A DNA stretch of 64,000 bases from Streptomyces sp. V3I8 (lineage in GTDB: Bacteria > Actinomycetota > Actinomycetes > Streptomycetales > Streptomycetaceae), in contig NZ_JAUSZL010000002.1 in the NCBI RefSeq assembly GCF_030817535.1, forward strand, positions 7,006,001 through 7,070,000, written 5' to 3'. The notes beneath the pieces were generated by a model. The model ran no database searches. It worked only from the letters and a program-made list of their open reading frames with translations, and was not told where the DNA came from. The position numbers and the translations under genes are program-made. Of the stretch, positions 35,248-44,189 are shown piece after piece (positions within the stretch are counted from its first letter, which is position 1; every line of letters starts with the position of its first letter).

Positions 35248-36036
35248 CTAAGCAAATGCGACGTTGTAGATGCCCGCGGCGATCGCTCCGCCGATCAGCG
35301 GTCCCGCGACCGGGATCCAGGCGTAGCTCCAGTCCGACCCGCCCTTGTTCGGCAGGGGCAGCAGGGCGTGCACGATGCGCGGGCCGAGGTCACGGACCGG
35401 GTTGATCGCGTAGCCCGTCGGCCCGCCGAGCGAGAGGCCGATGCTCACGACCACGAAGGCGGTGATCAGCGCGCCGAGGGTACCGAGGCCCTTGCCGCTG
35501 TCGTTGAGCCCCTGGGTGAGGACCGCGAGCACCAGCACGATCGTGCCGATGATCTCCGTGGCGACGTTCTGCCACACGACCCTGATCTCCGGGCCGGTGG
35601 AGAAGACGCCGAGCACCGGACCCGCCTTGGCCTCCCGGGCCTCCACGGACTTGACGTCCTGCGCACCGGGGCCGCCCACGATCTCGCGGTCGGTGAGGTG
35701 CGCGAGAAACTGCCCGTAGTACGCGATCCACACGAGCACCGCGCCGATCATGGCGCCGAGGAGCTGGCCGGACCAGTAGGTCAGGACGTTGCTCCAGTCG
35801 TCGTCCTTGATCGCGATGCCGAGGGTGACGGCCGGGTTCAGGTGGGCGCCGGAGAGGGGCGCCGAGATGTACACGGCGGTCATCACCGCGAAGCCCCACC
35901 CGAAGGTGATGGCGAGCCACCCGGCGTTGCGTGCCTTGGAGGCCTTCAGCGTGACGGCGGCGCACACGCCACCGCCCAGCAGGATGAGCACGGCGGTACC
36001 TATGGTCTCGCCGATGAAGATGTCGGAGCTGGACAC
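35248..36036 (-). CDS. glpF: Glycerol uptake facilitator GlpF (MIP family)
   Basis: A 262-residue aquaglyceroporin with six membrane segments. The first half-helix motif is canonical NPA in '[12 protein letters not shown]' (about residues 64-66). The second is NPV in '[12 protein letters not shown]'; the following Arg-Asp pair marks a glycerol channel rather than a water channel. A longer extracellular loop lies near residues 110-150. The GTG start follows AAAGGAGT. It is the first gene of the glycerol operon, with the candidate GylR operator 126 bp upstream. Confidence 0.93.
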   Translation of the reverse strand: MSSSDIFIGETIGTAVLILLGGGVCAAVTLKASKARNAGWLAITFGWGFAVMTAVYISAPLSGAHLNPAVTLGIAIKDDDWSNVLTYWSGQLLGAMIGAVLVWIAYYGQFLAHLTDREIVGGPGAQDVKSVEAREAKAGPVLGVFSTGPEIRVVWQNVATEIIGTIVLVLAVLTQGLNDSGKGLGTLGALITAFVVVSIGLSLGGPTGYAINPVRDLGPRIVHALLPLPNKGGSDWSYAWIPVAGPLIGGAIAAGIYNVAFA

Positions 36037-36161
36037 CCGCGACTCCTTTGTCCTTCGTCCAGGGAAAGGCGGACCCCGGGTCCCTCCGGTGGTCCGCGAC
36101 CTCAGGTGAGGTCGTTGTCGGCCCTGCCCTTCTCACACTCTAACGCGTATTGCCGGTAGGT

Positions 36162-36178
36162 GTTCGACAATGCCGACC
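36162..36178. promoter_or_regulatory. Candidate GylR operator upstream of glpF
   Basis: GTTCGACAATGCCGACC is a 17-bp imperfect palindrome. It matches the reverse complement of the site before gylR (37249-37265) at 15 of 17 positions. The 9-bp arms of a second inverted repeat flank it. The shared site indicates that one IclR-type protein binds both. Confidence 0.75.
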
Positions 36179-36330
36179 GATGGACGGGAGTCTTGCTCCG
36201 GCAATACCACCTCGTCAAGGCCTCTGTAGTCGAAAACACGATCGTTATTGACCGTTGTGACCGATCGAACGCCGCAGCGGCCACGCACCGTGCGCGACCA
36301 GGTGTGTCACGAGGCCGCCGGAGCACCGCG

Positions 36331-36361
36331 AAGGCCGGTACGTCGGCGACGTACCGGCCTT
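36331..36361 (-). terminator. Terminator of gylR
   Basis: A perfect 14-bp stem (36331-36344 with 36348-36361) with a 3-base loop, 70 bp past the gylR stop on the minus strand. Confidence 0.8.
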
Positions 36362-36430
36362 CCTTCCCCTGCTGGGGCGCGCGGACTCCCCGCGGCGCGA
36401 ACGCGTGCCCGGACGGACCCGGCGCCGGAC

Positions 36431-37195
36431 TCAGAAGCGTCCGGCGCCCAGGTCCCTGGAGACCGCGCGGGCGCAGTCGCGGACCGCGGCGACCAGGTCG
36501 GGACGGAGTTCGCCGTCCTTGCAGACGCGCTCCACCGCCCCCGTGACCCCCACCGCGCCGACGGGCATCCGCCGCTGGTTGTGGATGGGCGCGGCCACCG
36601 AGGCCACCCCCGTCCAGGTCTCCTCCACGTCGGCCGCGTACCCCCGCGCGCGCGTCAGGTCCAGGACGCCCTCGAACTCCTCGGGCGCGCTGACCGTGCG
36701 GGCCGTGAACTCCTCGCGCTCGGCGTCCAGCGCCTCGCTGTGCGCCACCGGGTCGTACGCCGACAGGACCTTGCCCAGCGCCGTGGAGTGCAGCGGCTGC
36801 ATGGCCCCGACCTCCAGCACCTGCCGGCTGTCGTCGGGCCGGAAGACGTGGTGCACGATCAGTACGCCCTGCTGGTGCAGCACTCCCAGGTAGACGCTCT
36901 CGCCGCTGGAGCGGGCCAGGTCGTCGGTCCACACCAGGGCGCGCGCCCGCAGCTCGTGCACGTCGAGGTAGGTCGTCCCCAGCCGCAGCAGCTCGGCGCC
37001 CAGCTGGTAGCGCCCGGAGGGTCCGTCCTGCTCGACGAAGCCCTCCTGCTGCAGCGTGCGCAGGATCCCGTGGGCCGTGCCCTTCGCCAGGCCCAGCGAC
37101 GAGGCGATGTCCGACAGGCCGAGCCGTCGCTCCCCGCCCGCGAGCAGCCGCAGCATCGCGGCCGCCCGTTCGAGCGACTGGATGTTCCGTGCCAT
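36431..37195 (-). CDS. gylR: IclR family glycerol operon regulator GylR
   Basis: A 254-residue IclR-type repressor. The N-terminal winged helix-turn-helix (residues ~1-65) reads 'SLERAAAMLRLLAGGERRLGL' then 'DIASSLGLAKGTAHGILRTLQ'. The C-terminal effector domain (~80-250) includes 'MQPLHSTALGKVLSAY' and 'GVASVAAPIHNQRRMPVGAVGV'. In S. coelicolor GylR represses gylR and the gylCABX operon, with glycerol-3-phosphate as the likely inducer. Here a matching operator lies before both gylR and glpF, so autoregulation is expected. The ATG at 37195 was chosen; the upstream open frame is not like the family. Confidence 0.93.
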   Translation of the reverse strand: MARNIQSLERAAAMLRLLAGGERRLGLSDIASSLGLAKGTAHGILRTLQQEGFVEQDGPSGRYQLGAELLRLGTTYLDVHELRARALVWTDDLARSSGESVYLGVLHQQGVLIVHHVFRPDDSRQVLEVGAMQPLHSTALGKVLSAYDPVAHSEALDAEREEFTARTVSAPEEFEGVLDLTRARGYAADVEETWTGVASVAAPIHNQRRMPVGAVGVTGAVERVCKDGELRPDLVAAVRDCARAVSRDLGAGRF

Positions 37196-37248
37196 CGCCG
37201 TCCTGCCCTCCGTCCCCTTGGACCGCCGGTCGCCGCTTCGCTGCCACC

Positions 37249-37265
37249 GTTCGGCAATGTCGAAC
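37249..37265. promoter_or_regulatory. Candidate GylR operator upstream of gylR
   Basis: GTTCGGCAATGTCGAAC is a near-perfect palindrome (7 of 8 arm bases match) centred about 60 bp before the gylR start and about 210 bp before the divergent metH start. It is the partner of the site at 36162-36178. Confidence 0.75.
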
Positions 37266-37466
37266 ATTACCGCTCGTCGTCGACCTCCCGCTAATGGGTG
37301 GTCATGATGCGTCGCGAACGCATCCTGACGGGCGCCGGGTACGGATCGTCCGTCCGCCCCGTGGACGTCCCCGCCCCAACGGCGTGGCCGCGGGCTACCC
37401 TGACGGCGTGCGCCTCCCACGAGAAGCGCAAAGCCGACAGCCGTCGCACCCCAGGGAGCATCTTCC

Positions 37467-40400
37467 ATGGCCTCGTTGCCGAACCCGTCCCTTCCGTCCG
37501 AGTCCCGGTACAGCCGGACCCGAACCGACGCCCTGCGCGAGGCGCTCGCCACCCGGGTGGTGGTGGCCGACGGCGCGATGGGCACGATGCTCCAGGCACA
37601 GGATCCGACCCTCGAGGACTTCGAGAACCTCGAGGGCTGCAACGAGATCCTGAACCTCACGCGCCCCGACATCGTGCGCTCCGTCCACGAGGAGTACTTC
37701 GCGGTCGGTGTGGACTGCGTGGAGACGAACACCTTCGGAGCCAACCACGCGGCGCTGGGCGAGTACGACATCGCCGAGCGTGTCTTCGAACTCTCCGAGG
37801 CGGGTGCCCGTATCGCCCGCGAGGTCGCCGACGAGTTCACCGCCGCCACCGGGCAGCAGCGCTGGGTGCTGGGCTCGATGGGCCCCGGCACCAAGCTGCC
37901 GACCCTCGGCCACGCCCCGTACACCCTGCTGCGCGACGCCTACCAGCAGAACGCCGAGGGCATGATCACCGGCGGCGCCGACGCGCTGATCGTGGAGACC
38001 ACGCAGGACCTGCTGCAGACCAAGGCGTCCGTGCTGGGCGCCCGCCGGGCCCTGGACGCCCTCGGCGTGGACCTGCCGCTGATCGTGTCCGTGACCGTCG
38101 AGACCACCGGCACCATGCTCCTCGGCTCCGAGATCGGGGCCGCGCTCACCGCGCTGGAGCCGCTCGGCATCGACATGATCGGCCTGAACTGCGCCACCGG
38201 GCCCGCCGAGATGAGCGAGCACCTGCGCTACCTGGCGCGCCACTCGCGCATCCCGCTGTCCTGCATGCCCAACGCGGGTCTCCCGGTCCTGGGCAAGAAC
38301 GGCGCCCACTACCCGCTGACCGCACCCGAACTCGCCGACGCCCAGGAAACTTTCGTCACCGAGTACGGCCTCTCCCTGATCGGCGGCTGCTGCGGCACGA
38401 CCCCCGAGCACCTGCGCCAGGTCGTCGAGCGGGTACGGGACCTGACCCCGGCCCACCGCGAGGCGCACCCCGAGCCCGGCGCCGCCTCGCTCTACCAGAC
38501 CGTCCCGTTCCGCCAGGACACCGCCTACATGGCGATCGGCGAGCGCACCAACGCCAACGGGTCGAAGAAGTTCCGCGAGGCCATGCTGGAGGGCCGCTGG
38601 GACGACTGCGTGGAGATGGCCCGGGACCAGATCCGCGAGGGCGCGCACATGCTCGACCTGTGCGTCGACTACGTGGGCCGTGACGGCGTCGCCGACATGG
38701 AGGAACTGGCCGGCCGCTTCGCGACGGCCTCCACGCTGCCCATCGTCCTGGACTCCACCGAGGTCGAGGTCCTGCGGGCCGGGCTGGAGAAGCTCGGCGG
38801 GCGCGCGGTCATCAACTCCGTCAACTACGAGGACGGCGACGGCCCCGACTCGCGCTTCGCGAAGGTCACCCGGCTCGCGCAGGAGCACGGCGCCGCGCTG
38901 ATCGCCCTGACCATCGACGAGGAGGGCCAGGCCCGCACCCCCGAGCACAAGGTCGCGATCGCCGAGCGGCTCATCGCCGACCTCACCGGCAACTGGGGCA
39001 TCCACGAGTCGGACATCCTCATCGACACCCTGACCTTCACCATCTGCACCGGCCAGGAGGAGTCCCGCGGCGACGGCGTCGCCACCATCGAGGCCATCCG
39101 CCGGCTCAAGGAGCGCCACCCCGACGTCCAGACCACCCTGGGCCTGTCGAACATCTCCTTCGGCCTCAACCCGGCCGCGCGCGTCCTGCTCAACTCGGTG
39201 TTCCTGGACGAGTGCGTGAAGGCGGGCCTGGACTCGGCGATCGTGCACGCCTCGAAGATCCTGCCGATCGCCCGCTTCACCGAGGAGGAGGTCACCACCG
39301 CCCTCGACCTCATCCACGACCGCCGCCGTGAGGGCTACGACCCGCTGCAGAAGCTCATGGCGCTGTTCGAGGGGGCCACCACCAAGTCCCGCAAGGCGGG
39401 GCGCGCCGAGGAACTCGCCGCGCTGCCCCTGGACGAGCGGCTCAAGCGGCGCATCATCGACGGCGAGAAGAACGGCCTCGAACAGGACCTCGACGACGCC
39501 CTGAAGGAGCGCCCCGCCCTCGACATCGTCAACGAGACGCTCCTCGACGGCATGAAGGTGGTCGGCGAGCTGTTCGGCTCGGGCCAGATGCAGCTGCCGT
39601 TCGTGCTCCAGTCCGCCGAGGTCATGAAGACCGCGGTGGCCCACCTGGAGCCGCACATGGAGAAGACGGACGACGACGGCAAGGGCACCATCGTGCTGGC
39701 CACCGTGCGCGGCGACGTGCACGACATCGGCAAGAACCTCGTCGACATCATCCTGTCCAACAACGGCTACACCGTGGTCAACCTCGGTATCAAGCAGCCC
39801 GTCTCCGCGATCCTGGAGGCCGCCCAGGAACACCGCGCCGACGTCATCGGCATGTCCGGCCTGCTGGTCAAGTCCACGGTGATCATGAAGGAGAACCTGC
39901 AGGAGCTCAACCAGCGCAAGATGGCCGCCGACTACCCCGTCATCCTCGGCGGCGCCGCCCTGACCCGCGCCTACGTCGAGCAGGACCTCCACGAGATCTA
40001 CGAGGGCGAGGTCCGCTACGCCCGCGACGCGTTCGAGGGCCTGCGCCTGATGGACGCGCTCATCGCGGTCAAGCGGGGGGTGCCCGGCGCGAGCCTGCCC
40101 GAGCTGAAGCAGCGCCGGGTCAGGGCCACCGCGCAGGCCGTCGTGGAGGAGCGCCCCGAGGAGGGCGTGACCCGCTCGGACGTCGCCACCGACAACCCCG
40201 TCCCCGAGCCGCCCTTCTGGGGCACCCGCGTCATCAAGGGCATCCAGCTCAAGGAGTACGCGTCCTGGCTCGACGAGGGCGCCCTGTTCAAGGGCCAGTG
40301 GGGCCTCAAGCAGGCGCGCACGGGCGACGGGCCCACCTACGAGGAGCTGGTGGAGACCGAGGGCAGGCCGCGGCTGCGCGGCCTGCTGGACCAGCTGCAG

Positions 40401-40994
40401 ACCGGCAGCCTGCTCGAAGCGGCCGTCGTCTACGGCTACTTCCCCTGTGTGTCCAAGGACGACGACCTGATCCTGCTGGACGAGGGCGGCAACGAACGCA
40501 CCCGCTTCACCTTCCCGCGCCAGCGCCGCGGCCGCCGGCTGTGCCTGGCCGACTTCTTCCGCCCGGAGGAGTCGGGGGAGATCGACGTGGTCGGCCTGCA
40601 GGTCGTCACCGTCGGCTCCCGGATCGGCGAGGAGACGGCGAAGCTGTTCGAGGCCAACTCCTACCGGGACTACCTCGAACTGCACGGCCTGTCCGTGCAG
40701 CTGGCCGAGGCCCTCGCCGAGTACTGGCACGCGCGCGTGCGCTCCGAACTCGGCTTCGCCGGTGAGGACCCGGCCGATGTCGAGGACATGTTCGCGCTGA
40801 AGTACCGCGGCGCCCGCTTCTCCCTCGGCTACGGTGCCTGCCCGGACCTGGAGGACCGCGCGAAGATCGCCCGCCTCCTGGAGCCCGAGCGCATCGGCGT
40901 CCACCTCTCCGAGGAGTTCCAGCTCCACCCGGAACAGTCCACCGACGCCATCGTCATCCACCACCCGGAGGCGAAGTACTTCAACGCCCGCTGA
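37467..40994 (+). CDS. metH: Cobalamin-dependent methionine synthase MetH
   Basis: A 1175-residue modular enzyme methylating homocysteine from 5-methyl-tetrahydrofolate through methylcobalamin. In order: homocysteine domain (about 20-330) with zinc Cys candidates in 'IGLNCATGP' and 'IGGCCGTTPEH'; pterin domain (~350-610, 'IGERTNANGSKKFREAM'); cap and B12 domain (~630-890) with the lower-ligand His in 'RGDVHDIGKNLVD'; reactivation (AdoMet) domain (~900-1175) ending 'HHPEAKYFNAR'. An AGGGAG ribosome site precedes the ATG. The leader is short and I see no clear cobalamin riboswitch. It is transcribed away from gylR. Confidence 0.97.
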   Translation: MASLPNPSLPSESRYSRTRTDALREALATRVVVADGAMGTMLQAQDPTLEDFENLEGCNEILNLTRPDIVRSVHEEYFAVGVDCVETNTFGANHAALGEYDIAERVFELSEAGARIAREVADEFTAATGQQRWVLGSMGPGTKLPTLGHAPYTLLRDAYQQNAEGMITGGADALIVETTQDLLQTKASVLGARRALDALGVDLPLIVSVTVETTGTMLLGSEIGAALTALEPLGIDMIGLNCATGPAEMSEHLRYLARHSRIPLSCMPNAGLPVLGKNGAHYPLTAPELADAQETFVTEYGLSLIGGCCGTTPEHLRQVVERVRDLTPAHREAHPEPGAASLYQTVPFRQDTAYMAIGERTNANGSKKFREAMLEGRWDDCVEMARDQIREGAHMLDLCVDYVGRDGVADMEELAGRFATASTLPIVLDSTEVEVLRAGLEKLGGRAVINSVNYEDGDGPDSRFAKVTRLAQEHGAALIALTIDEEGQARTPEHKVAIAERLIADLTGNWGIHESDILIDTLTFTICTGQEESRGDGVATIEAIRRLKERHPDVQTTLGLSNISFGLNPAARVLLNSVFLDECVKAGLDSAIVHASKILPIARFTEEEVTTALDLIHDRRREGYDPLQKLMALFEGATTKSRKAGRAEELAALPLDERLKRRIIDGEKNGLEQDLDDALKERPALDIVNETLLDGMKVVGELFGSGQMQLPFVLQSAEVMKTAVAHLEPHMEKTDDDGKGTIVLATVRGDVHDIGKNLVDIILSNNGYTVVNLGIKQPVSAILEAAQEHRADVIGMSGLLVKSTVIMKENLQELNQRKMAADYPVILGGAALTRAYVEQDLHEIYEGEVRYARDAFEGLRLMDALIAVKRGVPGASLPELKQRRVRATAQAVVEERPEEGVTRSDVATDNPVPEPPFWGTRVIKGIQLKEYASWLDEGALFKGQWGLKQARTGDGPTYEELVETEGRPRLRGLLDQLQTGSLLEAAVVYGYFPCVSKDDDLILLDEGGNERTRFTFPRQRRGRRLCLADFFRPEESGEIDVVGLQVVTVGSRIGEETAKLFEANSYRDYLELHGLSVQLAEALAEYWHARVRSELGFAGEDPADVEDMFALKYRGARFSLGYGACPDLEDRAKIARLLEPERIGVHLSEEFQLHPEQSTDAIVIHHPEAKYFNAR

Positions 40995-41006
40995 GGCGCC
41001 CCCGCT

Positions 41007-41030
41007 GAGGCGCCCCCGCAGGGGCGCCTC
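41007..41030 (+). terminator. Terminator of metH
   Basis: A 10-bp stem, GAGGCGCCCC with GGGGCGCCTC, and a CGCA loop, just after the metH stop and directly followed by intergenic repeat copy B. Confidence 0.75.
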
Positions 41031-41053
41031 CAGGGGCGCGGGGAACTGCGCGA
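41031..41053 (+). repeat. Streptomyces intergenic repeat element, copy B
   Basis: CAGGGGCGCGGGGAACTGCG followed by CGA. It is the same core as 16306-16335 and the reverse of 56655-56684, placed directly behind a terminator hairpin. Confidence 0.7.
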
Positions 41054-41252
41054 GCAACCACGACGCACCCGCACCCGGCAAAAAATCCCCAGCCCCCCGC
41101 GAGCCCTCCCCGCGAGCCCCCCCCGCAAGCCCTACGCAGGGGACCCGCCCGAAAAGGCGCCACGACGGACGGCGACGTACACTGGTCGGTCCAGTACAGG
41201 CCGGTCCCCGCCCCGGGACCGGCCTTCTCGTCCCCAGACGGAGGTGCGCCAC

Positions 41253-41954
41253 ATGACCAGTACGGTCCCCGCGTCAGGCATCCGTACGGCCGAGGGCTCC
41301 GCCCTGCAGGCCGTGCTTCTCGACATGGACGGCACCCTGGTGGACACCGAGGGCTTCTGGTGGGACGCCGAGGTCGAGGTGTTCGCGCAGCTGGGCCACA
41401 CACTGGACGACTCCTGGCGCCACGTGGTGGTCGGCGGCCCCATGACCCGCAGCGCCGGCTTCCTCATCGAGGCGACCGGCGCCAAGATCACCCTCTCCGA
41501 GCTCACGGTGCTGCTGAACGACGGCTTCGAGAACCGCATCCGCCGTACCCTGCCGCTGATGCCGGGCGCCGCGAGACTTCTGGCCGAACTCGCCGCGCAC
41601 CGCGTGCCCACCGCCCTGGTCTCCGCCTCGCACCGCCGCATCATCGACCGCGTCCTGGTGTCGCTGGGCGCCCAGAACTTCGGCCTCACCGTCGCAGGCG
41701 ACGAGGTGGAGCGGACCAAGCCCTTCCCCGACCCGTACCTGTTCGCGGCCGCCGGACTCGGTGCCGATCCGGCCAGGTGCGTGGTCATCGAGGACACCGC
41801 GACGGGAGTTGCCGCGGCGGAGGCCGCGGGCTGCCACGTCGTGGCCGTGCCCTCGATCGCACCGATCGCGCCGGCAACGGGACGGACCGTCGTACCCTCC
41901 CTGGAACAGGTCGACCTGCCTTTTCTACGAGGCCTGATGACGCTAAAGCGCTAA
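41253..41954 (+). CDS. HAD family hydrolase (beta-phosphoglucomutase/phosphatase-like)
   Basis: A 233-residue HAD hydrolase. Motif I is 'LLDMDGTLVDTE' (nucleophile and acid Asp), motif II the Ser in 'TALVSASHRR', motif III the Lys in 'ERTKPFPDPYLF' and motif IV 'CVVIEDTATGVAAAEAAGC'. A small helical cap between motifs I and II marks subfamily IA, so it may act on small phosphorylated metabolites. The ATG at 41253 follows GGAGGTG at good distance. No partner gene is evident; it stands between metH and the peptide-binding lipoprotein. Confidence 0.88.
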   Translation: MTSTVPASGIRTAEGSALQAVLLDMDGTLVDTEGFWWDAEVEVFAQLGHTLDDSWRHVVVGGPMTRSAGFLIEATGAKITLSELTVLLNDGFENRIRRTLPLMPGAARLLAELAAHRVPTALVSASHRRIIDRVLVSLGAQNFGLTVAGDEVERTKPFPDPYLFAAAGLGADPARCVVIEDTATGVAAAEAAGCHVVAVPSIAPIAPATGRTVVPSLEQVDLPFLRGLMTLKR

Positions 41955-42386
41955 TCGTTCACCCACGGTGCACAAGGGAATGTGAAAAACCGCGTGGTAA
42001 CGCCGGCGGATTTATTTGATCGTCTCCGGGCCCGTTCGGCCGGCCGAATTACGGTCCGCCCCAACGGAGTTGACCATGTGACGTTCGCCACTCCGCGGGG
42101 GGTCGACAGCATGCTCCCGATGTGTCGGGGAACCCGTTTCGGAGGTGTCGGGCGTTCCCTTCTGTCCTGGTTCGTAGGGCGCTGTACGAATCCTTCCACT
42201 GTCGGTTTTTCGGTGCGTCCACGCCCGGTTTCGCAGCGTGATGGACGTTCGGGTCCGGTACTTGCAGGACGCCGCACCGACGCGGACTAATCTCATCGCG
42301 AGAACATCGACGTGACCCCCGTTTCCCGTACGCAACACCCCGGCCCGCCGGGATAGCGGGATCTACAGCCCTGGAGAACTTCGAGC
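41955..42386. other. 432-bp gene-free region before the peptide-binding lipoprotein
   Basis: This stretch is less GC-rich than its surroundings (for example TTTATTTGATCG near 42010) and has a TAATCT -10-like box near 42290. Short open frames cross it but none has a ribosome site or family resemblance. It probably holds the lipoprotein promoter and a leader of roughly 90 nt. Confidence 0.5.
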
Positions 42387-43994
42387 ATGAACCGTAAGAC
42401 TTTGGTGCTGCCGGCCGTGATCGGTCTGCTCGCGCCGGTCCTCGCCGCTTGTGGGGGTTCCGACAGCGGGGGCGAGGGTGCCAAGGCCATTGTCGTCGGC
42501 ACCACCGACACGTTCACCGCCTCGAAGGAGACCCCGGCCCCGTTCGACCCGGCCTACGCGTACGACGTCGGCGCCTGGAACGTGCTGCGCCAGACGGTCC
42601 AGACCCTGGTGGCCATGCCCAACGGCGGCGGCGACCCGACTCCGGAGGCCGCCGAGGAGTGCGGCTTCACCGACTCGGGCAACGAGCGTTACGCCTGCAC
42701 GCTGCGCAAGGACCTCAAGTTCTCCAACGGTGACCCGGTCACCGCCGAGGACGTGAAGTACTCCATCGAGCGCGCGCTGCGCATCAAGGCCGACACCGAG
42801 GTCTCCTCGCTGCTGTCGACGGTCGACACCGTCGAGACCAAGGGCGACCGCGAGGTGATCTTCCACCTCAACACCGCCGACGCGACCTTCCCGTTCAAGC
42901 TCTCCACGCCGGTCGCGGGCATCGTCAACCCCGACGAGTACGCGAAGAACAAGCTGCGCAACGGCCTCGAGGTGAGCGGCTCCGGCCCCTACAGCCTCAA
43001 GGCCGAGGCCGACGGCGACCAGGTCACCAAGATCGTCTTCACCAAGAACCCCTACTACAAGGGGATCTCGCAGGTGAAGAACGAGAAGGTCGAGCTGCGG
43101 TCCTTCGACGGGGCCGACGCCATGGGCGTCGCGCTCGACAAGGGCGACATCGACATGATGACCCGCACCATGTCGCCCGAGCAGATCAAGAAGCTGCAGA
43201 ACGCCAAGGACAGCGATATCGATGTCATCGAGCAGCCCGGCCTCGAGATCCGCTACATCGGCTTCGACGTCGAGAAGCCGACGCTGAAGGAGAAGGCGGT
43301 CCGCCAGGCGGTCGCCCACGTCGTCAACCGCGGCGAACTGACCTCCAAGGTCTACGGATCCGGCGCCGACCCGCTGTACTCGATGGTCCCGGCCACGGTC
43401 ACCGGCCACTCCAACTCGTTCTTCAACGAGTACGGCGAGCCGAGTGTCGCGCAGGCCAAGGCGGTGCTCGCCGAGGCGAACGTCACGACGCCGGTGAAGT
43501 TCACGATGAACTACACGACGGACCACTACGGCTCCGCCACCAAGACCGAGTTCGAGACGCTGCAGAAGCAGCTCAACGACACCGGCCTGTTCGACGTGGC
43601 CATCAAGGGCGAGAAGTGGGACACCTACCGCCCCAAGCAGCGTGAGGGCAAGTTCGCCGTCTACGGCATGGGCTGGTTCCCCGACTTCCCGGACGCCGAG
43701 ACCTTCCTGACGCCGTTCCTGGACAAGGACAACACCATCGCGTCGCCGTACGTGAACACCCGCATCCGCAACCAGCTGATCCCCGAGTCCCGCCGCGAGG
43801 CCGACCGGCTCACCGCCTCGAAGAGCATCGACGAGATCCAGAGCATCGTCGCCAAGGACGTCCCGCTGCTGCCGCTGTGGCAGGGCAAGCAGTACGTCGC
43901 CGTACGGGACGACATCACCGGCGCCGAGTACGCGATCAACTCCTCCGCCACGCTCCAGCTGTGGGAGCTGGGCCGCGGAGTGGGCAGCAACTGA
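42387..43994 (+). CDS. ABC transporter substrate-binding lipoprotein (peptide type, SBP_bac_5)
   Basis: A 535-residue family 5 solute-binding protein, typically for oligopeptides, dipeptides or nickel. The lipobox is 'APVLAACGG' with Cys22 as lipidation site, so it is anchored to the outer face of the membrane. Family marks are 'LRKDLKFSNGDPVTAEDVKYS', 'GSGPYSLKAE', 'VRQAVAHVVNRGEL' and 'YGMGWFPDFPDAETFL'. The ribosome site GGAGAA precedes the ATG. No permease or ATPase genes are next to it, so it is an orphan that must share a transporter encoded elsewhere or act as a sensor. Confidence 0.9.
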   Translation: MNRKTLVLPAVIGLLAPVLAACGGSDSGGEGAKAIVVGTTDTFTASKETPAPFDPAYAYDVGAWNVLRQTVQTLVAMPNGGGDPTPEAAEECGFTDSGNERYACTLRKDLKFSNGDPVTAEDVKYSIERALRIKADTEVSSLLSTVDTVETKGDREVIFHLNTADATFPFKLSTPVAGIVNPDEYAKNKLRNGLEVSGSGPYSLKAEADGDQVTKIVFTKNPYYKGISQVKNEKVELRSFDGADAMGVALDKGDIDMMTRTMSPEQIKKLQNAKDSDIDVIEQPGLEIRYIGFDVEKPTLKEKAVRQAVAHVVNRGELTSKVYGSGADPLYSMVPATVTGHSNSFFNEYGEPSVAQAKAVLAEANVTTPVKFTMNYTTDHYGSATKTEFETLQKQLNDTGLFDVAIKGEKWDTYRPKQREGKFAVYGMGWFPDFPDAETFLTPFLDKDNTIASPYVNTRIRNQLIPESRREADRLTASKSIDEIQSIVAKDVPLLPLWQGKQYVAVRDDITGAEYAINSSATLQLWELGRGVGSN

Positions 43995-44009
43995 CCCACC
44001 GGGCAACGA

Positions 44010-44046
44010 AACGGCCGGTCCCGCCGTCGAGGCGGGGCCGGCCGTT
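44010..44046 (+). terminator. Terminator of peptide-binding lipoprotein
   Basis: A 16-bp stem with one G-T pair (44010-44025 with 44031-44046) and a GTCGA loop, 15 bp after the stop codon. Confidence 0.85.
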
Positions 44047-44114
44047 CGCGTGTGCCGTGCCTCCCGCGCCCGCCCACCGGCATGCCCGCACGGACGGGTA
44101 CCGGTGGGACGACG

Positions 44115-44157
44115 CGGGAGAGGGCCGCCCCCTTCGGCCGGGGACGGCCCTCTCCCG
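44115..44157 (-). terminator. Terminator of response regulator
   Basis: CGGGAGAGGGCCG (44115-44127) pairs with CGGCCCTCTCCCG (44145-44157), and the stem extends inward past a single bulge. It lies 32 bp past the regulator stop on the minus strand. Confidence 0.75.
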
Positions 44158-44189
44158 TCATGTGGAGCCCCTGCGGGCCCGTGGCGCGC

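Larger units (their letters stand above)
36037..36430. other. Promoter region between glpF and gylR stop (394 bp)
   Basis: It holds the glpF promoter and leader, the GylR-type operator (36162-36178) inside a wider inverted repeat (TATTGCCGG 36148-36156, CCGGCAATA 36198-36206), an AT-richer stretch at 36210-36290, and the gylR terminator. No gene is apparent. Confidence 0.65.

Noticed and set aside
37266..37466. Possible cobalamin or SAM riboswitch before metH
   Set aside because: The leader is short and I could not find the conserved B12-box or SAM-I core; only a possible -10 and an ordinary ribosome site are seen.
37395..41252. Minus-strand open frame of ~1285 codons opposite metH
   Set aside because: MetH on the plus strand has all catalytic domains; the antisense frame has no recognisable features.
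41982..42290. Short open frame (102 codons) before the peptide-binding lipoprotein
   Set aside because: No ribosome site, Arg-rich product, no family similarity and no third-position GC bias.
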